Notes: generated by a model not told the origin, from the sequence alone. 64,000 bases of DNA from JAZOTM01 sp045657625 (GCA_045657625.1 JAZOTM010000012.1:27567-91566), one strand, 5' to 3'; shown: positions 8,708 through 16,287, counted from the first letter of the stretch. Numbers and translations are program-made.

Positions 8708-9962
8708 TTTTTAAAAGCCCCTTCAAAGGATTGATGCTTGCATCAACTCTAAGCTTGCTATTATTGAGGTTGCTAGGGTCCCTATCCGCCTGAGCCTCTA
8801 AATTCCAATGTGAAAAAGAAATATCGCTTTGGTAATCCTCCACGGTTTCGTCTTTAGGATGTCTAAGATAAACATCTTTTGTTGGATCTGATGAAAGTCT
8901 TGCTCTGCTTCCATCATCTGCCCAAAGCTCGTCGTAGTTTATTTGACTAGCAATTCGCACATTCCAATCCGCAAATAAATCTTTATCCTTATCTGCAGTA
9001 TGTCTGCCTAATACTAAATCATGTACATAGGTTGCATTTTTAAAAGCAGGGATATTATAGAGTTCTTTCATATATGCATAGATATTAGGATAATCCGCAA
9101 TTCTTCTTCTGACTGGTCCGACATTCCTAAAGTAACTTGTATCCCAGCGAACAATTGTGACAAAAAATCTAACATCACTGTCAGTAATGTAATCCCCGAA
9201 CAAAAATCTGTTTTCTGATAATCTCTTTTCCAGCTTGTCCATTGACTCAAAAAAATCATCAAAGGCTTCATTATAAGCCTCAAGGGACTGGCAAAATGCC
9301 ATTCTATAATGTCCATTATTTATATGTGGAAATAGCCAATCATTAAACTCATCAATTACATCCCGATATTTGACTGGGTAAAGATCCGGTGCATCTTTAG
9401 GCTGTAGTGCTCTAAAATTTACCTCAAGGTAGTTTGTCATTCTGTGATAATCGTTGTTGACTGCCTTTTTTTCAACTACATCTACAATAGTGGGTGTAGT
9501 GGCACGACCTTTAAAATCCGGATTCGCATTTTTATAAAATTCCGATAGAAAATACGCCCCTGTCTTTGGATCCTTGTAATCCTTTTCTGTTCCGAATCCA
9601 TGTCCATATTTATTTGACTGTCCGCTTGGTGATGTAAGCTGATCTCCAATCAAATCTGTAAGTCCCAAAATATCTCGCACAATTACAGGTCTATTGGACC
9701 AATTGCAACCCTTCATCCAGTATATCTGATACCTGTTTGCCTCAGGCTTCCACTGTCCTTTTCCATCACCTGCTTTATCAAGAAATGAATTGGGCTGTCT
9801 TACGAAAGCTCCCCTTTCATCAATTTCGTTTTTTGTCTCCATAGGTCTTGGAACTACGCCAACCTCTTTTGCAAACTGCTCTGCCTTTTCATCCGTGTAA
9901 CCATTCAACGCCTCAGCTTCAACCTTTGAAGTGTGCGCTGCCAAACTGCATACATCTGCCAT
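8691..9962 (-). CDS. Xi-class glutathione transferase-like protein 4 (divergent, long N-terminus)
   Basis: A 423-residue paralogue with an N-terminal extension of about 45 residues and a C-terminal tail of about 90. The active site is C86 in CNWSNR (Pro of CPW replaced by Asn). After it come TPTIVD, NNDYHRMT, and a helical domain with GDYITDSDVRFFVTIVRWD. The region where characterised members have YVGHF is replaced by YFRNVGPVRRR, so the substrate pocket differs. It is the most diverged copy and is encoded upstream, between the ATPase and the M20 hydrolase, apart from the three-gene tandem. The retained cysteine argues that it is an active thiol enzyme. Confidence 0.8.
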   Translation of the reverse strand: MADVCSLAAHTSKVEAEALNGYTDEKAEQFAKEVGVVPRPMETKNEIDERGAFVRQPNSFLDKAGDGKGQWKPEANRYQIYWMKGCNWSNRPVIVRDILGLTDLIGDQLTSPSGQSNKYGHGFGTEKDYKDPKTGAYFLSEFYKNANPDFKGRATTPTIVDVVEKKAVNNDYHRMTNYLEVNFRALQPKDAPDLYPVKYRDVIDEFNDWLFPHINNGHYRMAFCQSLEAYNEAFDDFFESMDKLEKRLSENRFLFGDYITDSDVRFFVTIVRWDTSYFRNVGPVRRRIADYPNIYAYMKELYNIPAFKNATYVHDLVLGRHTADKDKDLFADWNVRIASQINYDELWADDGSRARLSSDPTKDVYLRHPKDETVEDYQSDISFSHWNLEAQADRDPSNLNNSKLRVDASINPLKGLLKNEGLS

Positions 9963-9986
9963 TTTACATTCCTCCTAATTTAAGCT

Positions 9987-10745
9987 TTAAATGATATATT
10001 CCGGCTCATTCATCAAATGCATCTTCGCAAAGAAATCTATTGTCCTTTGATTCTGTGGATTTTCAAAAACTTCCTTCGGCGATCCATCCTCAACAATATG
10101 ACCTTTATCCAGAAAAATTACTCTATTTGAAACATTTCTGACAAAGTTCATCTCATGAGAAACCAGAAGCATTGTATATCCTTTTTTAGCAATATCCTTT
10201 ACTACATCAAGAACCTCTCCAACAAGCTCCGGATCAAGAGCCGAAGTAGGCTCATCTAAAAGTAAAAGTCTCGGTTTCATAGCAAGGGCTCTGGCTATTG
10301 CAACTCTTTGTTGCTGCCCTCCTGATAGATGTCTGGGGTAGTGATTAGCCCAGGAGAGCATTCCTACCTTGTCTAGCTCCTCAATTGCAATTTTTCTGGC
10401 CTCATCCTTATTTATTTTTTTTACTACAATCAGCCCCTCCATCACATTTTCAAGAGCTGTCTTCTTTTCAAATAAGTTAAACCTCTGAAAAACCATTCCC
10501 GTATTTTGTCTGATTTGCGTGATAGCCTTTTTATTTTTTTTAGACAAATCTACAGTGATATTATCCAATGTGATTTTTCCCTTTTCAGGAACCTCTAGCT
10601 GGTCTATACACCTTAGCAGCGTGGATTTTCCGGTTCCTGATGGTCCGATTATTCCAATCACATCGCCCTCGTTTATTTTTAAACTAACATCTTCAAGTAC
10701 GATGTTATCATGATATCTTTTAGAAAGACCTTGAATCTCTATCAT
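9987..10745 (-). CDS. ATPase of a polar amino-acid ABC importer
   Basis: A 252-residue HisP/GlnQ-type ATPase. Walker A GPSGTGKST near 33-41, Q-loop at MVFQRFNLF, signature LSGGQQQR, Walker B RLLLLDEPTSALDPE and switch His in LLVSHEMNF are all intact. I placed the start at the ATG at 10745, preceded by an AGAGG site, because the family begins MIEIxxLxKxY; it falls 2 bases before the permease stop codon. It powers uptake through the permease upstream. The likely load is a cystine-like or S-substituted cysteine compound, inferred from the neighbours. Confidence 0.9.
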   Translation of the reverse strand: MIEIQGLSKRYHDNIVLEDVSLKINEGDVIGIIGPSGTGKSTLLRCIDQLEVPEKGKITLDNITVDLSKKNKKAITQIRQNTGMVFQRFNLFEKKTALENVMEGLIVVKKINKDEARKIAIEELDKVGMLSWANHYPRHLSGGQQQRVAIARALAMKPRLLLLDEPTSALDPELVGEVLDVVKDIAKKGYTMLLVSHEMNFVRNVSNRVIFLDKGHIVEDGSPKEVFENPQNQRTIDFFAKMHLMNEPEYII

Positions 10746-10746
10746 G

Positions 10747-11481
10747 CTATACCTCTTTCTCTGGCACATAGTTTGCAACCTGCTGCGGTATTTCCAGTTT
10801 CTTTTCAATCAGGTTCAAAATATATTCAATAACAATTGTTATTACCCAATAGATTATTGCCAGGCTTACATATACTTCAAAATATCTGTAGCTCCTTCCA
10901 CCAATTATCTTCCCTTGGGCTGTCATCTCAACAACTGCGCATGTAAATGCGAGTGATGTTCCCTTTATAACTGATATAAGAGAATTACCAAGTGATGGGA
11001 GAGCAACTGTTATTGCCTCCGGAAAAATAATCCTTCGAAGTGCTTGTAGGTATGTCATTCCTAAAGAACTTGCCGCTTCAATTTGTCCCGGGTCAACTGA
11101 CAAAAGAGCCGCTCTGATAAACTCAGCATTATAAGCCGATTGATTTATTCCCAAAGCCACTACCGCATATATAAAACCATTTACTTCTGCCACCTTGAAA
11201 TCTGTGCCATACTTAAGATTTATCCATTTAAAAAACATTGGAATTCCAAAGTATGCTATATACAGCTGAACCAACACCGGGGTCCCCCTTATCAGTGATA
11301 TAAAAAAGGTTGCTATACTTTTTAATACCGGAACATTTCTTATTTTCAAAAGTGCCAGCAGCAGTCCTATGATAAGACCAAGTGCCATTGATAAAAGTGC
11401 TAATTCCAATGTAATTGGTAAATACTCCAGCAAATCAGGAATCTGCGAAAAAACAAGCTTGAAATCAAATATTGTTGACAT
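10747..11481 (-). CDS. Permease of a polar amino-acid ABC importer (HisM/TcyL type)
   Basis: A 244-residue membrane protein with about five hydrophobic segments and the EAA loop that docks the ATPase (EAASSLGMTYLQALRRIIFPEA). The opening LVFSQIPDLLEYLPITLELALLS-type helix and the segment RGTPVLVQLYIAYFG are characteristic of the HisMQ family. Only one permease gene is present, so the channel is presumably a homodimer. It is the second gene of the operon, 17 bases after the GNAT gene. The closest functional parallels by context are cystine importers (TcyL/TcyM, YtmLM). Confidence 0.85.
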   Translation of the reverse strand: MSTIFDFKLVFSQIPDLLEYLPITLELALLSMALGLIIGLLLALLKIRNVPVLKSIATFFISLIRGTPVLVQLYIAYFGIPMFFKWINLKYGTDFKVAEVNGFIYAVVALGINQSAYNAEFIRAALLSVDPGQIEAASSLGMTYLQALRRIIFPEAITVALPSLGNSLISVIKGTSLAFTCAVVEMTAQGKIIGGRSYRYFEVYVSLAIIYWVITIVIEYILNLIEKKLEIPQQVANYVPEKEV

Positions 11482-11497
11482 ATAAAATCCACTCTTT

Positions 11498-12016
11498 CTA
11501 TTCTTTTATTATTTTTTCAACCAGAACACAGGAAAAACCCAGGTCATTTTTTTGAGAAACATAGTCTCTTGGAATATTTTCAAAAGCTATTTCAAGCTTC
11601 TTTTCAAACAACTGTGGATTGACACCGGGAACAAGTTTATATTCAAGCTTTTCATAAAATCTTTGAGCTCTATCCTGACTATTTATAACAATCCTTGAGA
11701 CATCTTTTTCTAAAATCCATTTCTCTGCTTCAGCAATAAGTATTCGACCATACCCTTGCTTTTGAAATTGTCGTGCTACACATACTCTTCCAATTTTGCC
11801 TATATCCTCTTTTGGAAAAGTTATTCTACATCCTGCAATAGGTTTTCCGTTATCAATTAGTACAACGGCCTTAAATTCATCATTTATTGGTTCGTCATGG
11901 GAATATTCAAAGTTAATTGGAATCTCCTGCCCAAATACGAATGCATCTGTCCTTGCATAATCATATGCCTTAAATAACCAGGTGGGGGACCCCTTTGTCA
12001 GTCTGTATAATTCCAT
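11498..12016 (-). CDS. GNAT family N-acetyltransferase, first gene of the thiol operon
   Basis: A 172-residue acetyltransferase with the acetyl-CoA loop RQFQKQGYGRILIAEAE near 82-98 and the late SQDRAQRFYEKLEYK segment. It differs clearly from the second GNAT protein in the operon (6124-6627), so the two probably act on different amines. The ATG follows an AAAAGGA site and a leader of about 55 bases from the predicted promoter. In the B. subtilis ytm/snaA system the acetyltransferase is likewise at the head of the importer operon. Confidence 0.8.
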   Translation of the reverse strand: MELYRLTKGSPTWLFKAYDYARTDAFVFGQEIPINFEYSHDEPINDEFKAVVLIDNGKPIAGCRITFPKEDIGKIGRVCVARQFQKQGYGRILIAEAEKWILEKDVSRIVINSQDRAQRFYEKLEYKLVPGVNPQLFEKKLEIAFENIPRDYVSQKNDLGFSCVLVEKIIKE

Positions 12017-12078
12017 ACGCTTAAATCCTTTTCTACCAATTTTTTACTATCTCTGCTTTCTCTTAAACGATAGAAGTA

Positions 12079-12107
12079 ACTATAAAGCCATTCGCCTATT
12101 AAAGCAA
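12079..12107 (-). promoter_or_regulatory. Promoter of the 12-gene thiol operon
   Basis: On the minus strand TTGCTT (12107-12102), a 17-base spacer and TATAGT (12084-12079) lie about 65 bases before the first ATG. It sits just past a strong terminator (12120-12156), so the operon is insulated from upstream transcription. A short inverted pair, CTATC and GATAG, in the leader (about 12048-12074) could be an operator; this part is speculative. Confidence 0.55.
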
Positions 12108-12119
12108 TTAGAAAAAATT

Positions 12120-12156
12120 AAGAGTCGGATATAAATTTTTTATATCACCGACTCTT
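12120..12156 (-). terminator. Strong intrinsic terminator ending the candidate structured RNA
   Basis: Nine-base arms AAGAGTCGG (12120-12128) and CCGACTCTT (12148-12156) pair perfectly and are extended by an A/T stem. On the minus strand the stem is followed by AATTTTTTC. No gene on the minus strand ends here, so it must end a non-coding transcript or an eroded gene. Confidence 0.75.
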
Positions 12157-12399
12157 ATCTTTTCTTCCTTGCTTTAAATTTAGCGTTTCATTCATGCTAC
12201 CGGTACGATAGCCCTTTAAATCCATCTTCATGAACTGAGATTTTACAACCTCTGTCTTCGGAGATGCTGATTCCGCCGATAGATTGATTAGATTGGTAAT
12301 ATTAAAATCAGTGTTGTTATTATTAGTATTATTAGTGCATGACTCCCATGAGTCTGAATTATTCTTCTGTCTGGTCCATTGTCATGCAATCCGGTAGCA
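12120..12399 (-). ncRNA. Candidate stand-alone structured RNA (about 280 nt), family not recognised
   Basis: The stretch has its own promoter (12406-12434) and ends in its own terminator (12120-12156), with no credible gene inside. The minus-strand RNA can form several perfect stems: GCATGAC (12387-12381) with GTCATGC (12343-12337), and a tight hairpin GCTATCG-TAC-CGGTAGC (12212-12196), besides smaller ones. Two frames are open over part of it. One (12145-12381) has no start codon near its beginning; the other gives a run of Ile/Leu/Thr codons ending at 12288. Neither has a ribosome site. A non-coding RNA is my preferred reading; an attenuator leader or a gene remnant are the alternatives. 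Confidence 0.4.
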
Positions 12400-12405
12400 A
12401 AGTCC

Positions 12406-12434
12406 TTTATATAGATTTGATTGGAATTAAACAA
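12406..12434 (-). promoter_or_regulatory. Promoter of the candidate structured RNA
   Basis: On the minus strand TTGTTT (12434-12429), a 17-base spacer and TATAAA (12411-12406). The -35 overlaps the U-tract of the preceding terminator, a compact arrangement common for independent small RNAs. Confidence 0.4.
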
Positions 12435-12436
12435 AA

Positions 12437-12478
12437 AAGACGCCTAACCTACAGGAAATGCTGTAAGTTAAGCGTCTT
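12437..12478 (-). terminator. Intrinsic terminator downstream of rlmD
   Basis: Two 18-base arms (12437-12454 and 12461-12478) with a 6-base loop. The two mismatches on the plus strand become G-U pairs in the minus-strand RNA, which shows that the minus strand is the functional one. A run of six T follows. It lies about 200 bases past the rlmD stop. Confidence 0.75.
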
Positions 12479-12544
12479 CCGACGATTCTTATTTAGTTTT
12501 ATCAAACCTTTTTACGTGGTGCACTACTGTCACGACGTAGGCGT

Positions 12545-12682
12545 TTATTTTGCACCTACTGTCACGAATTCGACAGCTACAACTACCCGAATATACTTTT
12601 TTCTTTGCTTTCCACGCTCAGAATAATCTGTCTTATCAAACGTGAAATGCTCGAAAAAGTGCGTAAATTCAAGGATTTCTAT
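12545..12682 (-). pseudogene. Possible C-terminal remnant of a site-specific recombinase at the rlmD 3' end
   Basis: An open frame of 45 codons with no start of its own begins inside the last codons of rlmD in a different frame and ends at a TAA at 12545. Its tail (DKTDYSERGKQRKKYIRV then VVAVEFVTVG) resembles the DUF4368-type C-terminus of large serine recombinases (DK-S-GKR-QK-I-IYYNFIG), by eye only. The 3' end of rumA/rlmD is a known integration site for conjugative and mobilisable elements in Firmicutes. Just downstream a 12-base motif CGTGACAGTAGG/T is repeated (near 12529 and 12560). The identification is weak. Confidence 0.25.
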
Positions 12683-14064
12683 TAGTTCACTCTTGTGAGC
12701 AACACTACAGTCTCCACATGATTTGTGTTTCCGAACATATCGACAGGACGAACTTTCTTTAAGGAATATCCATTTTCACATAAAAATTTCAAGTCACGGG
12801 CAAGTGTTGCAGAATCGCAGCTCACATATACAATCTTTTCCGGTGTCATTTCACACATCATAGAAAGTAACGCTTCCTCGCATCCCTTTCGTGGCGGATC
12901 TACCACAATCACTTCCGCACGTCCCTCTTGTGGATGTTGTTTTACATATTCCGGATAAACTTCTTCACTTTTTCCAACAAAAAATTCCACATTATCAATG
13001 CCGTTGTTTTTCGCATTTTTCTTTGCATCTTCTATGGCTTGCGGCACAATCTCCACGCCATACACCTTTTTCGCTTTTTTTGCCAAAAACAAAGAAATGG
13101 TACCTATGCCACAATACAAATCCCATACGGTTTCCTGTCCATGCAAATCTGCAAAATCCAAAGCCGCACCGTATAATTTTTCTGTCTGTTCTGCATTCAC
13201 TTGGTAGAAAGACTGTGGAGAAATTTCAAATCGCAAATCTCCAATGTAATCAGAAATCACAGGATTTCCCCATATGGTTACCGTTTCTTTCCCCAAAATC
13301 ACATTTGTTTTTTCTGTATTCACGTTATAAGAAATACTCTTCATTCCAGGAAAATCCTTTAATTTTTCAACGAAAGATGTGGTTTTTCCATTGGAAAGAG
13401 TCTTTGCATTCACAATCAAGCATACCATCCATTCTCCGGTATGAAATCCTTTTCGAATTAAAACATGGCGCACCAACCCTGTGTGATTTTTTTCATCATA
13501 AGGCTCTATATGTTCTTCTTGCATCCACTGCAAAACCAGTTGCAAAATATCCTTGTTTTCTTCTGCTCCCAGGTAGCAATCTTCTGTAGGAATCAAATAA
13601 TGCGTGCGGCTGGCAAAAAAACCTGCCACCAGATTGCCGTCCCCATCTTTTCCAATTGGAAATTGCGCCTTGTTACGATAACGATAGGGTGACTCCATAC
13701 CCACCGTATTTTCCACCAATGCTTCCATTTCCTCTTGCGAAAAACCGCCAATGCGAATCAGATTATTCTTTACTTTGTTGCGTTTAAACTCCAGTTGTTT
13801 TTCATAACTAAGCTGCTGCAAAGAACAACCACCACATTGTTTACTGATGGGACAGACCGGATCCACACGATCCGGAGATGGTTCCAAAACCTTCATACAT
13901 TTTGCGAACCCATAATTTTTTTTCATCTTTGTCACATGGGCAAGAATCTTGTCTCCTGGCACAGTATCCTTGACGAAAAAGGTAAGGCTATTCGCCTTAC
14001 CTATCCCCGCACCATCGACGCTTATATCTGTAATTGTTAATTCAAATTCGTCGTTCTTTTTCAT
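12682..14064 (-). CDS. rlmD: 23S rRNA (uracil-5-)-methyltransferase, RlmCD/RumA family
   Basis: A 460-residue SAM-dependent enzyme that makes 5-methyluridine in 23S rRNA. An N-terminal TRAM domain (about 5-60) is followed by the 4Fe-4S ligands C71, C77, C80 and C163, then the Rossmann methyltransferase core with LYCGIGTISLFLA, DPPRKGC and the catalytic Cys in YVSCDSATLARD. Gram-positive members may modify both U747 and U1939; position cannot be read here. It overlaps the regulatory distance of yhaM directly: its AGG ribosome site is within the last codons of yhaM and the ATG follows the stop immediately. The 3' end borders an unusual gene-poor junction. Confidence 0.92.
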   Translation of the reverse strand: MKKNDEFELTITDISVDGAGIGKANSLTFFVKDTVPGDKILAHVTKMKKNYGFAKCMKVLEPSPDRVDPVCPISKQCGGCSLQQLSYEKQLEFKRNKVKNNLIRIGGFSQEEMEALVENTVGMESPYRYRNKAQFPIGKDGDGNLVAGFFASRTHYLIPTEDCYLGAEENKDILQLVLQWMQEEHIEPYDEKNHTGLVRHVLIRKGFHTGEWMVCLIVNAKTLSNGKTTSFVEKLKDFPGMKSISYNVNTEKTNVILGKETVTIWGNPVISDYIGDLRFEISPQSFYQVNAEQTEKLYGAALDFADLHGQETVWDLYCGIGTISLFLAKKAKKVYGVEIVPQAIEDAKKNAKNNGIDNVEFFVGKSEEVYPEYVKQHPQEGRAEVIVVDPPRKGCEEALLSMMCEMTPEKIVYVSCDSATLARDLKFLCENGYSLKKVRPVDMFGNTNHVETVVLLTRVN

Positions 14065-15009
14065 TTAAGACCTCGTTCTACGAATGTTACTATCCAAAAC
14101 TCTTTGGAATCCCAACCACTGTGTATTATCTTCCGGCACTTTTCCAAAGATTTCTCTCGCTGTTTCCATTTTTGCATCAATATTATCTGCAAAAGAAAGA
14201 GCGATAGCTTCTACCAAAGCAGGTTTCTTTGGAGAACCATATTCCAATTCTCCATGGTGTGCCAAGATGCAATGAACCAATTCATTTTTTAAGTCTTCCG
14301 GAAAACCCGGGATTTCTCTGGCACTATCGGAAATCAATTGTGCTCCAATCACAATATGTCCCAGCAACTGGCCAGCATCTGTATAATCATTCTCCGGGAA
14401 AGTAGACAATTCCTGTAACTTTCCTACATCATGAAACATCGCTGCAGTAATCAACAAATCTCGATTTAAAATCGGATATACTTTCGCAAAATATTCGCAG
14501 TTTCTTGTAACTCCTAAGGTATGTTCCAATAAGCCGCCTACAAATCCGTGGTGAACAGCCTTTGCTGCAGAATGGAACTTAAAACGCTTTGCAAAGTCTT
14601 CTTTTCCAAAATGCATTTCACAAAGTTGTTTTAAATAAGGATTCCTAATAGATGCCACATAATCCAAGAGTTTTTGGTACATTTTATCTACATCATATTC
14701 TGAAGTAGGCAAGTAATCGGAAGGCTCATACTCTCCTTCTGCTACTTTACGCACACGCTTGATGCTCAACTGTAAGGCGCCTTGAAAGCTGGTAACATCT
14801 CCCATTACATAAACGTAATCCAAAGAATCAAATTCTTCAATTCCGGCAGACCCCGGCTCCCAAATTTTTGCATCTAACGTACCCGTTTTATCCTGTAACA
14901 ATACATTTTCGTAAGGTTTTCCTGCTTTTGTTAAAGCAGTTGCTTTATTTTTGCATAAGTAAACCTCCGATACGCGATCACCTTCTCTTAATGTTTCAAT
15001 AAATTTCAT
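14065..15009 (-). CDS. yhaM: 3'-5' exoribonuclease YhaM family protein
   Basis: A 314-residue protein with an N-terminal OB-fold nucleic-acid-binding domain (about 10-100, with LLQDKTGTLDAKIW) and an HD metal-dependent hydrolase domain (HHGFVGGLLEHT, AAMFHDVGKL, LAHHGELEYG). This is the layout of YhaM, a 3'-5' exonuclease that trims RNA and DNA ends in Firmicutes. Length matches the B. subtilis enzyme. It is the middle gene of a three-gene leftward unit, after the HtrA-like gene and before rlmD, so RNA processing and rRNA modification share a transcript. AAAGG precedes the ATG. Confidence 0.9.
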   Translation of the reverse strand: MKFIETLREGDRVSEVYLCKNKATALTKAGKPYENVLLQDKTGTLDAKIWEPGSAGIEEFDSLDYVYVMGDVTSFQGALQLSIKRVRKVAEGEYEPSDYLPTSEYDVDKMYQKLLDYVASIRNPYLKQLCEMHFGKEDFAKRFKFHSAAKAVHHGFVGGLLEHTLGVTRNCEYFAKVYPILNRDLLITAAMFHDVGKLQELSTFPENDYTDAGQLLGHIVIGAQLISDSAREIPGFPEDLKNELVHCILAHHGELEYGSPKKPALVEAIALSFADNIDAKMETAREIFGKVPEDNTQWLGFQRVLDSNIRRTRS

Positions 15010-15030
15010 AATATAACCTTTCTAATACTT

Positions 15031-16287
15031 CTATTCTGCCACGCCTAAAGTTGCTGTGCAGGAAACCTTGGTGTATCCATCGCTTCCCAATCTCTGTACT
15101 ACAATGCGGACACTATCTCCTACATTTTTTTCCATTAAGGCATTTCGATAATCCTCTACCGTTTCCACCGTTGTACCATTTACTTCTACAATGACATCGC
15201 CACTTAAAATATTGGCATTCATCGCCGGGGAATCCATTTCCACGGAGTTGACATAAACTCCTTCCGGTACTTCAAATTGTTCTGCGATGTCTGAAGTCAC
15301 AGTACTGATATATAAACCTAAATAAGGAATTTCTTCCCCATTTGAAAGTTTTTCAATTAATGTCTTAATTTCTGATACAGCCACAGCCACCACAGTGTCC
15401 TCGCTGTCTTCCTCACGAATAAAGCCAATGACATCTCCACTAATATTCAGTAAAACGCCGGACTGATTTTCATCACTTACAATATCCGTTTTAAATACAG
15501 ATAAGGTCTCATCCGCCAACTGAATGGTCTCGCCGGTGGAAGTTATCATTCCGTTTTTAATACTATAACTGCCTCTGGATGGACTGGCTAGGGACAAAAC
15601 AACGGTACCGGTCTTAATCGTTTTGGAATTTGCCAGTGTTGCAACTTCAATTTCATTTCTGGTGGTCTGATCCACTGCTGAAATAGATACTGTCACCACT
15701 GCCAATCCGGTACTCAAATCCTTTTGTTTTAAAGAGGCTTCAATCATAGAGCCATCCACAAAAGTCACATACAATTCTTCTGCGTTTTTCACACAATCAT
15801 ACTCTGTCAAAATCAAGATTTCACCGGCGGTTTCTGCTACAATCACACCACTACCGGTATTCTCACTATTAAAAACAGAATTGAACCAATCTGTACTTTG
15901 CTTTACCGCTGTCACGGAAACCACACTTGGTTCCATACCTTCTGCAATACTATACAATTGACGTTGAATCAATTGGTAATCAGCGGCTTCCCATTCATCC
16001 TGTGTCACATAGTCTGTCGTCTCTGTTTCCGCTTCTGTCACCTCAGATTCCAATTCCTCTGTCACAGACTCTTCCACAGTAATCACTACTTTTCCCTCTT
16101 CCGGCTCTTTTTGATTTTTTTCCAAAATCGGTACCAGCAATGCCATAACAAAACTAGCAATCACCGCAAAAAGCAATGCGAACAAAACTGTTGAAACTAC
16201 TTTATTCACCAGTTTCTTTTTATTCACAGGTACATCCTTTATTTTTTCAGTTATAAACGGAACTTCTTTTTTTTCATCATTTTCCAT
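15031..16287 (-). CDS. HtrA/DegP-like membrane-anchored PDZ protein with a degenerate (inactive) protease domain
   Basis: A 418-residue protein with a cytoplasmic N-terminus, one membrane segment (about 30-52), an acidic Thr/Glu-rich linker, a trypsin-like domain (about 110-310) and a well-kept PDZ domain (about 320-415, with GVYVNSVEMDSPAMNANI). The catalytic triad of HtrA proteases appears lost: the TNxHV motif reads TEYDCV, the Asp-containing DLAV reads TGLAVV, and the GNSGG serine motif reads ENQSG. Related genes downstream of the same divergent promoter region in Clostridia are normally active proteases. I infer a scaffold or sensor that binds misfolded or C-terminal peptides outside the membrane. 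Confidence 0.8.
   Translation of the reverse strand: MENDEKKEVPFITEKIKDVPVNKKKLVNKVVSTVLFALLFAVIASFVMALLVPILEKNQKEPEEGKVVITVEESVTEELESEVTEAETETTDYVTQDEWEAADYQLIQRQLYSIAEGMEPSVVSVTAVKQSTDWFNSVFNSENTGSGVIVAETAGEILILTEYDCVKNAEELYVTFVDGSMIEASLKQKDLSTGLAVVTVSISAVDQTTRNEIEVATLANSKTIKTGTVVLSLASPSRGSYSIKNGMITSTGETIQLADETLSVFKTDIVSDENQSGVLLNISGDVIGFIREEDSEDTVVAVAVSEIKTLIEKLSNGEEIPYLGLYISTVTSDIAEQFEVPEGVYVNSVEMDSPAMNANILSGDVIVEVNGTTVETVEDYRNALMEKNVGDSVRIVVQRLGSDGYTKVSCTATLGVAE

Noticed and set aside
12339..12626. A 95-codon plus-strand frame in the rlmD-operon junction
   Set aside because: It runs through two terminators and a promoter of the opposite strand, has no ribosome site and an improbable composition.
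12891..13589. Long plus-strand frame (232 codons) opposite rlmD
   Set aside because: It is the antisense of a clear rlmD gene, with Phe/His/Ser-rich low-information sequence.
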